Source of the DNA: CAZJDM01 sp964544765 | GTDB taxonomy: Bacteria > Bdellovibrionota_B > Oligoflexia > CAYFLR01 | DNA length: 22,121 nucleotides | Direction of reading: 5' to 3' | Assembly: GCA_964544765.1 (NCBI GenBank) | Contig: CAZJDM010000066.1 | Coordinates: 1-22,121, forward strand | Shown: positions 1 through 7,468 of the stretch, piece after piece | Numbering within the stretch: position 1 is the stretch's first letter | How the letters are laid out: every line of letters starts with the position of its first letter | Notes under the pieces: generated by a model | Database searches by the model: none | What the model was told of the DNA's origin: nothing | The model's input: only the letters and a program-made list of their open reading frames with translations | Translations under genes and position numbers: made by a program

Positions 1-1743
1 ACAATATTGTTCCCATTTTCCCCCAATTAAATAATTTGACGTTTCGAGACATGATTCACTAGGACACATTTTTAAATATAAATACCAGAAATTATCCGCT
101 GCTACACCCCTTATAATTTCCTTTTCATCTTGGATCTGATATTGCGCCCAACTACTCAAAGACATGTCAGGTAAGACCCGCCCACCATAGATAAATCCGC
201 TTTGATCATTATGAACTATTGAGTAATAAACCCTATTGCTGTCACCTATAATTTTCAAATCTTTAACGATCTCAACAGCGTTTTTTGAAACCCGAGAAAT
301 CAACTCACCCCCAGGGGTAGTTCTCAAATTAATTCCCCATTTGGCCACAATTTTAATTCGATCTTGGACCGTCGGAATTACAACATTTTCATCCTCTAAC
401 GGTTCCTCTGATTTGATTACCCACTGTTGATAATCAGTTTGATTACCCGCATAAATATATCCCTGGACGTTTTCCTTTTTTACTAAGTAATACCGACTAA
501 ACGAATTATTATCTCTTACTTCAAAATCCAGTATTTGATACACGCTTCCCAAAGAAGCGGCACCCAATAACCCTCCTCCGGGTACGGCTCTGATATTAAT
601 ATTTTTTTGTAATTTTATAGCAGTACTTACAGGAAGTAATCCAACATTTAGTTTGGAGCAAATTTGATGTCTATCATAGGTTTGTATTTCCCATTCACTA
701 TAATCATTTTTAGACAAATGAACACTTAATTGAGGATCAAATGAAGTTATACTGAACAAACATAGGACATCTCGCTGATCAGTAACACAATGCAGTGAAT
801 TTTGTTCCTTTAAAACACAAGTACGGTTATCTTCCAGTATTATTCGTTTTTCCGACACATCAAGATTACCATCATCACTACCATCACCATTAGAAGGACA
901 ATCCGAGTTACCTTCCGCTAAACAAACAACATCTACTTCGGAAGATTTATCAAAATTAATAATATAGTTTTCCCATCTTTTACTTAAATAATTATTTAAA
1001 AAAGCTTTATCATTGGCTGCCCACTTATCATTAGGATTGGTCCACCTGCAAATTTTAGATGGTCCCCCATTATAGGCTGAATAAGCTGATCTTGATCGTT
1101 CTAGCCAATTAGTAGCGGAAGTTAAACAAGAAGCGTTAAGGGCTCTTTGCCAAGCGTTAAAATATATTTCCATAGCATAAATGAAGTTATTGACTAAATC
1201 CCAACCAATTCCTTGATTTATAGCAGAAAAATGATATCTATCATCGACTTGCATAATACCATGACCATGGCCATAATCACCCCGTATCATTTTCAACCTT
1301 TGATCAGAAGCTATACGATAATGGCTCCAGTAGCTTTCTTGATTAGCGACTGTTAAAACAGCTTGTTGCCATGCCTCAATTTCATCTTCTGAAACATCGG
1401 GGTTTCTTTGCAAAAAATAATAATGGGCGATATCTTTAATGGCCGGAAAAAGATTATCCATATAACGATAAACTTCCGCATATCCAGAATACTCAGAACT
1501 ATTGTTATATAAATCGGAGCTAACATTATACAAAATAGGGACATAGTTTTTATAAACAAATTCATCCTCACCAAAACTGGCAGCATCACACCCATATGGT
1601 GCTCTTCCAAAGTTCCATGATCCAGAGACTCTATTTAAACATTTGTAATAGTTCGGTGTAGGATTTTGCCCTAGCAAGCTAGATAGTGAACTGAAGAAAA
1701 TTATGACTGCTAACACTCTAAAATTAAATAACTTCACATCCAC
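1..1743 (-). CDS. Exported lytic transglycosylase with SH3b repeats (5' part; continues beyond the left edge)
   Basis: The minus-strand frame is open from 1767 to base 1 with no stop, giving 581 codons from a GTG at 1743 (a second GTG is at 1737; a purine-rich AGAAGAGA lies just upstream). Residues 5-25 form a signal peptide (VLAVIIFFSSLSSLLG). Residues about 100-260 are a lysozyme-like SLT domain: the likely catalytic Glu136 in ANQES, then GHGIMQV (160-166) and AYNGG (223-227), which match the E-S, GxMQ and AYN.G motifs of soluble lytic transglycosylases. These enzymes cleave glycan strands of peptidoglycan in the periplasm. An acidic Gly/Asp/Ser linker (about 279-295) leads to SH3b-like units, with NINIRAVPGG (381-390) and INLRTTPGG (471-479), and perhaps a third starting near 553. 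SH3b repeats usually bind the cell wall. The C-terminus is outside the window. Family assignment is firm; the exact substrate is unknown. Confidence 0.88.
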   Translation of the reverse strand, partial: MDVKLFNFRVLAVIIFFSSLSSLLGQNPTPNYYKCLNRVSGSWNFGRAPYGCDAASFGEDEFVYKNYVPILYNVSSDLYNNSSEYSGYAEVYRYMDNLFPAIKDIAHYYFLQRNPDVSEDEIEAWQQAVLTVANQESYWSHYRIASDQRLKMIRGDYGHGHGIMQVDDRYHFSAINQGIGWDLVNNFIYAMEIYFNAWQRALNASCLTSATNWLERSRSAYSAYNGGPSKICRWTNPNDKWAANDKAFLNNYLSKRWENYIINFDKSSEVDVVCLAEGNSDCPSNGDGSDDGNLDVSEKRIILEDNRTCVLKEQNSLHCVTDQRDVLCLFSITSFDPQLSVHLSKNDYSEWEIQTYDRHQICSKLNVGLLPVSTAIKLQKNINIRAVPGGGLLGAASLGSVYQILDFEVRDNNSFSRYYLVKKENVQGYIYAGNQTDYQQWVIKSEEPLEDENVVIPTVQDRIKIVAKWGINLRTTPGGELISRVSKNAVEIVKDLKIIGDSNRVYYSIVHNDQSGFIYGGRVLPDMSLSSWAQYQIQDEKEIIRGVAADNFWYLYLKMCPSESCLETSNYLIGGKWEQYC

Positions 1744-1800
1744 TATCTCTTCTAAAGTTGACCTGAGTTAGCTCTCTTAAGAATTGATTCGGCATATTTA

Positions 1801-2112
1801 TTGATTACTTTAGAAGAAATTTCTGATATACATGAGAAAATAGTATCTTTAATAAATGATAACCTCGAGGCCTTATTAGATTTATATATCACTCTAGAGC
1901 AAAATCCAGAAAATATTACTATTATAGAGTTTGAACGTAGAGAAAAAACGAAAGAATCAGACCGTATAATCTTTCGTTTACACCAAGAATTACAAGACCA
2001 CCTAGTCCAATTAACCCAAACCAACCCTATGCCTGAGGAAGGAAAAATTATTGATCAAATTAAAGAGGCTGTAGACGCCGCACAAGCTATTGTCCGTGGA
2101 CCTCGCCAATAA
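1801..2112 (+). CDS. Small unrecognised helical protein
   Basis: A 103-residue frame starting at TTG; it is open back to 1762 but there is no ATG or GTG, and no convincing ribosome binding site is visible. I do not recognise a family. The composition looks like a real soluble protein: charged and amphipathic, rich in Glu, Ile, Leu and Gln, probably nearly all helix, without Cys, Trp or a membrane segment. The opposite strand (1752-2024) is also open, but its translation is Ser/Cys/Ile-rich and looks like a shadow. The frame lies divergently, 57 bases from the lytic transglycosylase start, and converges on mocA with 41 bases between the stops. The poor start signal leaves open that it is a remnant or starts at a non-standard codon such as ATT 1783. 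Confidence 0.5.
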   Translation: MITLEEISDIHEKIVSLINDNLEALLDLYITLEQNPENITIIEFERREKTKESDRIIFRLHQELQDHLVQLTQTNPMPEEGKIIDQIKEAVDAAQAIVRGPRQ

Positions 2113-2153
2113 AAGCAAAGTCTCAACTCAATATTCGCATTATTCCTAAATTT

Positions 2154-2900
2154 CTAAATAGAAGCTATGTATTGCCGCCAATCATTTTCAGTATTAATAT
2201 TTAATATAACACTTTCATCACCAACATCTACCACCTCAACCTCGCTGGATTTTAATTGTCTAATAATATGGTCCAAACGCAGATTTGAGGCTAGTGATTG
2301 CTGTACCAGATATTGACAAAATCTCCGGGATAATAAAACCGGATGGCCCTTTTTATTTTGATAACGAGGAATACTTACCTTACATTCGCTTTCACTTTTA
2401 TCTTCACTTTTAACTTCGAAAAAACTTATCATCTTTCTTAGAGAGTCATTGTCAACTAACGGCACATCAACAGGCAACATCAAAATATGTTCAAATTTTG
2501 GGGAATCTTTTGATTGTAGAAATTTTTGAGATAATAGAAATTTCAATGCTATTTGCAATGAAGAAAACTGCCCATCTTGAGGATTTTTATTTTGAACATA
2601 AGCTACTTGTCCCAAATATCGAGTAGACTCCAGACCAGAATCTTGCCCAAATTCTTGTCCAGATTCCTGCCCACTTTGAAAATTTTCCCACTCTTCAGAT
2701 GAACCTAACCACGAAAAGACTTTTTGATATTCCGAGCAATGATCACCCAGCACAATTAAAACCTTTTCACCTCCATATGAAAAATAATTTTGAATTTGAT
2801 GTTCCAGCCAGTAGACATTCTTAAACTTTAATAAACCTTTCGGAGTACCCATACGGGACGATCTACCAGCAGCTAAAAGAATTAACGGAATTGATTTCAT
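2154..2900 (-). CDS. mocA: Molybdenum cofactor cytidylyltransferase (MocA / MobA-like NTP transferase)
   Basis: A 248-residue protein of the MobA-like nucleotidyltransferase family. The N-terminus holds the NTP-binding loop LLAAGRSSRMGTPKGLL (8-24), followed by VLGDH (50-54), the metal-binding LPVDVPLVD (142-150, Asp145) and GHPVLLSRR (185-193). By family knowledge, MocA-type enzymes add CMP to molybdopterin to make the dinucleotide form used by xanthine dehydrogenase-type hydroxylases. Placement 25 bases downstream of such a hydroxylase, on the same strand, supports that role over the GMP-adding MobA. The protein is about 50 residues longer than usual for the family. Most of the excess is an insertion near 66-95 that contains a Ser-Gly-Gln-Glu repeat, plus an acidic Lys/Ser/Glu stretch at 164-174. 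The start ATG is clear; the upstream ribosome binding site is weak. Confidence 0.85.
   Translation of the reverse strand: MKSIPLILLAAGRSSRMGTPKGLLKFKNVYWLEHQIQNYFSYGGEKVLIVLGDHCSEYQKVFSWLGSSEEWENFQSGQESGQEFGQDSGLESTRYLGQVAYVQNKNPQDGQFSSLQIALKFLLSQKFLQSKDSPKFEHILMLPVDVPLVDNDSLRKMISFFEVKSEDKSESECKVSIPRYQNKKGHPVLLSRRFCQYLVQQSLASNLRLDHIIRQLKSSEVEVVDVGDESVILNINTENDWRQYIASI
2625..2678 (-). repeat. Degenerate SGQE-type repeat inside mocA
   Basis: Residues 75-92 of the MocA protein consist of about four imperfect copies of a 4-5 residue unit: QSGQE, SGQEF, GQDS, GLES. On the plus strand this reads as repeated variants of 'cagattcttgcccaa' and 'cagattcctgcccac'. It lies in a surface loop between the NTP-binding half and the catalytic Asp motif. 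It looks like local slippage expansion in a tolerant loop. Confidence 0.7.
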
Positions 2901-2902
2901 AA

Positions 2903-2938
2903 TCTACTTGTAATAAGAATTCTACTTATAATAACAAC
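2903..2938. repeat. Imperfect 18-bp tandem duplication across the hydroxylase stop codon
   Basis: Two adjacent 18-base units, 2903-2920 and 2921-2938, match at 15 of 18 positions (both begin tctactt, then g/a, then taataa). The right-hand unit contains the last codons and TAA stop of the molybdenum hydroxylase; the left-hand unit fills most of the gap before mocA. It is probably a small local duplication that set the spacing of the two genes; no regulatory role is evident. Confidence 0.5.
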
Positions 2939-5613
2939 TTTTCTCTTAAAGGTAAGGAATATCTCCTTTCACCATCAAACTGAGTTGCGGATCCAGCTAC
3001 TGCAGCTGCTGTGGGCACCATACCTATCTCTCCAATACCTTTTACTCCATATGGTCCAACAGGATCCTTTACTTCAATTCCTTTAACGACTACTTTAGGC
3101 ACATCTTTAGCTTTCACAATCCCACACTTGGCCAACTTATCTATCACCGGTCTTCCCTCTTCCATAGGATATTCTTCGCTTAAGGCATATCCCAACCCCA
3201 TATGAATGGCTCCTTCAATTTGTCCTTCAAACAAAGTGGGATTCATAATTCTACCCGCATCGTGAGCCGCATAAACTGTGTCAATCTTACCCTTCTTACT
3301 TAAAGTAACAACCTGAGTAGCGTATCCATACGAATAATGAGTCGGTTTATCATTCACACCAGGAGGAAAGGTCCAATCACAAACCCATTTACCCTTATAT
3401 TCTTTCCCTGCCAGTCGTGCAAAATTGAATTTTACCTTTTCTAAATCGCTTCTTAATTTCTTACAAGCATCAATTAAGGAATTAGCAACCAAGGAAGTTC
3501 CACGTGAAGATGTAGTCATGCCACATGGAGTATCCTCTTTAGTGTCAACTTTCACTTCCACCATATAAGGACTTATTCCCAACTCTTCACACACGGTCTG
3601 AACAGCCATGGTATGAACACCTTGCCCCATTTCCGTCCAACCATGATGCACTATTACTTTATTGTTGGAATTGACGGAACCAATAACGATTTTACACTCA
3701 CCTATATCGTGCATACCATTACCAACACCGGTATTTTTTATACCACAGGCAATTCCCGCGTAAGGAGCCTTATAAAACACCTCTTTAACCGCCTCCAAAG
3801 TGGCCCTCACACCAGCTCCCGCCTCAATAATTTGCCCGGTTGATGTTACTGAACCATTTATAATGGCATTATCATACCTAAATTGCCAACGATCAAAGCC
3901 ACCTTGTCTACATAAATCATCAACGCAACTTTCCATAGCAAAGGTCACCTGATTAACTCCAAAACCTCGCATAGCTCCACATGGAGAATTATTGGTATAA
4001 ACGGCCGTTCCTTCAATATCTACATTGGGTATCGTGTAGGCGCCGGTTGCGTGCCCTACCCCTCTTTCTACGACCTTCATCCCAACCGAAGCATATGCTC
4101 CTGTATCACCAATTATAGACGCTTTTAAGGCAGTCAATTTACCTTGCTTATCGCAGGCTAATTTATATTGCATATAAAAAGGATGTCTCTTAGGATGCAT
4201 CCTCATGGATTCCGGACGAGTAAGAGTTATTTTAACTGGTTTATCTAATAAATAAGCGTATAAAGCAGCATGACCCTGTACCGATAGATCTTCTTTACCG
4301 CCAAAGGCACCTCCACTGGCAACTTGTAAGACATGAATTCTTTCTTGTTCAATATTTAATATCTGGGATAACTGACGTCTATCCTCATATACACCCTGTC
4401 CTCCGGAATAAACTCGCAGTCCTCGTCGTTTATCATCAACATCAATAGGAACAGCTAAACATGATTCCGGTTCTAAGAAAGCATGTTCTACTCGTTGAGT
4501 AGTAAAATTACCTTCAGTTACATAAGCTGCCTCTAAAAAAGCTTGATTAACATCACCTCTTTTTACTTGAGAAATACCAAGTATATTTCCCTCATCGTGA
4601 ATACTAGGAGCATCAGGTTGCGTAGCTTTCATTACATCAACTACTGGTTCCAATTCTTGATATTGAACATCTATTAATGAGACTGCTTTTTTTGCGATCT
4701 CGGGAGTTTGGGCAACTACTCCCGCCAAAACATCTCCTACGTATCTGGTTTCTTCACCCTCTTTAATCATTAAGGGCCAATCCTCTGTTATCAAGCCATT
4801 GTGCCTTTTTCCAGGAATGTCTTGAGCTGTAAAAACTCTGAGAACCCCTGCTAACTGATTAGCTATATTTACATCAATTTTTTTTACTAATGCCCTGGGA
4901 TGATCAGAAAAGCGTAAACTGGCAAAAGCAAGATCTTTAGACGTTAAATCACACACAAAAGGACTTTGTCCCAGTACAATATCTCCAGCATTATATTTGA
5001 ATAATCGAGTACCAACTTTTCCGTTTATGTTTTTTTCTAAATGAGTACGTTCACTACTCATAATATCTAAATCTGAATGTTCATTACTCACAATATCTAA
5101 ATCAGAGTGTTCACTACTTATAATAATTGATTCATCATTAGGTTCTAGACCACTCAGAAGACTGGCCGCATAGATTATAGACTCAACTATCTTTTGATAA
5201 CCTGTACATCGACAAAGATGTCTGGATAGTATTTTATTAATATCATCAGTGGATGGATGAGGGTTTTGATCAATTAAAAGTTTGGCTTGCATCACAATTC
5301 CTGGAGTACAAAAGCCACACTGAAAACCACCTTTTTTGGCAAATGCGTAGGCAAAAGTTTCTTTTAATGTTGAAGACCAACCCTCAATGGTAATAACTTT
5401 TTTACCTTCTATTTTTTTCATCGGATAGGTACAGGATTTAAAAGTTTTTCCATCTATTTCGACAGTACAACAACCACAAACTGCCTGCCCAGAACAACCA
5501 TCTTTTACACTCTTAATACCAGCACTATCCCTCAAATAAGATAGCAAAGACAAATCCTGATTTCCCTTATATTTAATCTTTTGATCGTTTAAATAAAAAA
5601 GCATTTGAATCAA
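2926..5613 (-). CDS. Fused [2Fe-2S] / molybdopterin hydroxylase, xanthine dehydrogenase family, no FAD domain
   Basis: An 895-residue molybdenum hydroxylase. Residues 1-155 are the iron-sulfur module: plant-type [2Fe-2S] cysteines C40, C46, C49, C61, then the second cluster in CGFCTPG (C99, C102) and CRCTGY (C134, C136). A repetitive linker (about 155-200) leads to the molybdopterin domains, with GGAFGGKED (434-442), GAMRGFGVNQ (546-555), EMGQGVHT (661-668) and GIGEIG, whose Glu862 matches the catalytic Glu of bovine xanthine oxidase and Desulfovibrio gigas aldehyde oxidoreductase. Like the latter, it has no FAD domain between the two modules. Sequence feel and context (MocA, YgfK) favour the group annotated as selenium-dependent xanthine dehydrogenase; that sub-assignment is an inference. 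The likely reaction is hydroxylation of a purine or other N-heterocycle, or an aldehyde. Start is TTG 5613, or more likely the in-frame ATG 5604 (892 aa). Confidence 0.9.
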   Translation of the reverse strand: MIQMLFYLNDQKIKYKGNQDLSLLSYLRDSAGIKSVKDGCSGQAVCGCCTVEIDGKTFKSCTYPMKKIEGKKVITIEGWSSTLKETFAYAFAKKGGFQCGFCTPGIVMQAKLLIDQNPHPSTDDINKILSRHLCRCTGYQKIVESIIYAASLLSGLEPNDESIIISSEHSDLDIVSNEHSDLDIMSSERTHLEKNINGKVGTRLFKYNAGDIVLGQSPFVCDLTSKDLAFASLRFSDHPRALVKKIDVNIANQLAGVLRVFTAQDIPGKRHNGLITEDWPLMIKEGEETRYVGDVLAGVVAQTPEIAKKAVSLIDVQYQELEPVVDVMKATQPDAPSIHDEGNILGISQVKRGDVNQAFLEAAYVTEGNFTTQRVEHAFLEPESCLAVPIDVDDKRRGLRVYSGGQGVYEDRRQLSQILNIEQERIHVLQVASGGAFGGKEDLSVQGHAALYAYLLDKPVKITLTRPESMRMHPKRHPFYMQYKLACDKQGKLTALKASIIGDTGAYASVGMKVVERGVGHATGAYTIPNVDIEGTAVYTNNSPCGAMRGFGVNQVTFAMESCVDDLCRQGGFDRWQFRYDNAIINGSVTSTGQIIEAGAGVRATLEAVKEVFYKAPYAGIACGIKNTGVGNGMHDIGECKIVIGSVNSNNKVIVHHGWTEMGQGVHTMAVQTVCEELGISPYMVEVKVDTKEDTPCGMTTSSRGTSLVANSLIDACKKLRSDLEKVKFNFARLAGKEYKGKWVCDWTFPPGVNDKPTHYSYGYATQVVTLSKKGKIDTVYAAHDAGRIMNPTLFEGQIEGAIHMGLGYALSEEYPMEEGRPVIDKLAKCGIVKAKDVPKVVVKGIEVKDPVGPYGVKGIGEIGMVPTAAAVAGSATQFDGERRYSLPLREKLLL
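5029..5118 (-). repeat. Three 30-bp tandem repeats encoding the hydroxylase inter-domain linker
   Basis: Residues 166-195 are three 10-residue units: SSEHSDLDIV, SNEHSDLDIM and the diverged SSERTHLEKN. The first two are nearly identical in DNA (gttcactactcataatatct versus gttcattactcacaatatct). The repeat lies between the last cysteine motif and the molybdopterin domain, where other family members have a short linker, so it lengthens the tether between electron-transfer and catalytic modules. Confidence 0.85.
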
Positions 5614-5615
5614 CG

Positions 5616-5623
5616 ACTCCTTT
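5616..5623 (-). promoter_or_regulatory. Ribosome binding site of the molybdenum hydroxylase
   Basis: AAAGGAGT on the minus strand. It lies 3 bases before the TTG at 5613, which is too close, and 12 before the ATG at 5604, which is somewhat far. An ATT at 5610 would have ideal spacing. The start is therefore uncertain by three codons. Confidence 0.6.
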
Positions 5624-5684
5624 TATAAAATAATAGCATTTCACTCTATACCATAGAATAATTGAAAAGCAAAAAGGAAGTTGC

Positions 5685-7265
5685 TTAATGAAATAAACTA
5701 TCAATTTCAGCGGAGGTAATATCTAAAACAGGCAATAATCGTCCAAACCTGGCTCGAATGTCTATATCATCAATCACATCATGTGGTGCCCACAAAAACA
5801 GCCCTTTCCCTCGCGATCGATTACGCGATAATAATGGCAAATTTAACCTTTTTTCACGGTCACGCAGCTTTTGCAGTAAATAATTACCCATTATTCTAGC
5901 ATTTTCCGTTAAATTATCATCAGCAATTTTATTCAGTATTTGGGCTGCTTTCAATAATGGTTCCGTATAAGAACTCAATGTTACCACCATGTCAGGAAAC
6001 TCGAATATGTTAAAATCTTTTCGCCTTACTGCTGCTATACCAGCTACTTGCAGTCCTTTACCAAAGGTAATGAAATCAGGTTCAAAGCCTTCATAATGTT
6101 GATAGGCAAAGAATTTACCTGTACGTCCTCCACCAGTAAGTATTTCATCCGCTATGATTGGTATCTGCAAACGATCGCATAGATGTCTAAGTCGGACAAG
6201 AAACTCTGATCGATAAAAATATACCCCACTAGCTCCAATAATTGGTTCTATTAAAATACCTCCAATAGGAATAACTCCCCTAGAGACATTCATTTCGATT
6301 TTTCTTAAGGCTTGATTTTCAATAGCTTTCAACCTTTCTAATTCCATAGGAGAAGTGGGTTCCCAAAAGGAGGTATGTGGACTAGGAATGGCTAACATTT
6401 TTAACCGAGGTACACCACTTATAAACTCTCTAACAACGTCAGTAGCTCCTCCAATTCTACCTCTACCCCCAGCATACATTCCACGAAAAAACATAAGTTC
6501 TGCTTGACGAGATCGCTTACCATGTAAGTCACGCACTACATGTTGAGCTAATGAATATAGTAGATTATTGGCATCCGATCCAGTTAGGGTAAAAGCTAAT
6601 GGATTATCAACATTTGCTGGGACAACTTTCTTCCAAGCTTCTTTAAATATTTTGATTGCACCATTTGGATCACCTGTTTCTACACCAACCCCTGTTACAT
6701 CACTTTGACTTAGGAAGGTAGATAAGTAACTAGGGTCATCAAAAATCGGATCATCACGTCTCAAAAGATACCATCCCCAGTCTCGATCCATATCAGCCAA
6801 ATCATCAGGTACACTTAACCTTGCCCTTGATTGATTAACATTCGTAGCTTTTTTTAAAACCAAAGCATGCGATCCGATGATTTGTGAAAATATTTGTTCA
6901 TTTAACTGGTTACGTAATAAATCAATTAACAAATCTAAATATTGACCATTAAGTAGTTGCTGGGGCTTAATTTCTATTAAATCACACAATCTTGTAATTA
7001 ATTCGGGAGCCAAAAAGCTCATGTTTCTACTTGCTTTTATCACAAGAACTGCGTGTAATAATTGTTCAGCTTCAGATTGCTCAAGAGATTTTAATAAAAA
7101 AATCTTTTTTTCTGCTAAAGTGCTACTTTCACTTAAAGCAGGACAACCTGAAACACCAGTATTTGTACCTTCAGCTTGTAATAAATACAAAGAAGCATTA
7201 ATCCAGAAAAAATATAAACAGAAAGACCATAATATCAGCTTTAAAATAGGCATTTTGAAGTTCAA
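5685..7265 (-). CDS. Class III aminotransferase-like PLP enzyme with N-terminal signal peptide
   Basis: From about residue 225 onward this is fold-type I, class III PLP-dependent enzyme sequence: TGSDAN (228-233, phosphate-binding turn), LIEPIIGASG (338-347), IADEILTGGGRTGKF (371-385; Asp373 pairs with the pyridine nitrogen) and ITFGKGLQ (399-406; Lys403 is the predicted Schiff-base lysine). Residues 1-31 have a hydrophobic stretch (LKLILWSFCLYFFWINASLY) followed by LQAEG, like a signal peptide or membrane anchor. Residues 35-220 do not show the normal N-terminal aminotransferase segment and are unfamiliar; the first part is helical and Leu-rich. Start may be TTG 7265 or the more natural ATG 7253 (522 aa); neither has a clear ribosome binding site. 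It lies 71 bases upstream of the molybdenum hydroxylase on the same strand. Substrate unknown; aminomutase or a non-catalytic role are alternatives. An exported member of this normally cytosolic class is unusual. Confidence 0.8.
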   Translation of the reverse strand: MNFKMPILKLILWSFCLYFFWINASLYLLQAEGTNTGVSGCPALSESSTLAEKKIFLLKSLEQSEAEQLLHAVLVIKASRNMSFLAPELITRLCDLIEIKPQQLLNGQYLDLLIDLLRNQLNEQIFSQIIGSHALVLKKATNVNQSRARLSVPDDLADMDRDWGWYLLRRDDPIFDDPSYLSTFLSQSDVTGVGVETGDPNGAIKIFKEAWKKVVPANVDNPLAFTLTGSDANNLLYSLAQHVVRDLHGKRSRQAELMFFRGMYAGGRGRIGGATDVVREFISGVPRLKMLAIPSPHTSFWEPTSPMELERLKAIENQALRKIEMNVSRGVIPIGGILIEPIIGASGVYFYRSEFLVRLRHLCDRLQIPIIADEILTGGGRTGKFFAYQHYEGFEPDFITFGKGLQVAGIAAVRRKDFNIFEFPDMVVTLSSYTEPLLKAAQILNKIADDNLTENARIMGNYLLQKLRDREKRLNLPLLSRNRSRGKGLFLWAPHDVIDDIDIRARFGRLLPVLDITSAEIDSLFH

Positions 7266-7468
7266 AATAAAGTAAAATATGTAATAAAAATAAATACATA
7301 GAAACTAAACTACTACGTATTGGCTATTGCTATAACATTATGTTTATTAAATTTAAATGATTATTTTAAAATAATGAATAAATTTACCGGTTTTTTATAA
7401 ATTACTTAATATTTTACATACCTTAATAGAAAAATACATAGGTTGTCTATGAAAATACTAATGATAAA

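Noticed and set aside
1353..1610. 85-codon minus-strand frame inside the lytic transglycosylase
   Set aside because: It overlaps the long continuous lytic transglycosylase frame in another register and has no recognisable motif.
1752..2024. 90-codon minus-strand frame opposite the small helical protein
   Set aside because: Its translation is Ser/Cys/Ile/Trp-rich without domain character, and it is the exact antisense of the more protein-like plus-strand frame.
5667..5686. AAGCAA/TTGCTT inverted repeat at the aminotransferase stop
   Set aside because: A 6-bp AT-rich stem overlapping the stop codon with only a short T tail; too weak to call a terminator, and the genes around it look co-transcribed.
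7266..7468. Small RNA or riboswitch in the 203-base gap before the aminotransferase
   Set aside because: The stretch is simply AT-rich; only loose inverted repeats around aaattta were seen, with no conserved riboswitch-like core.
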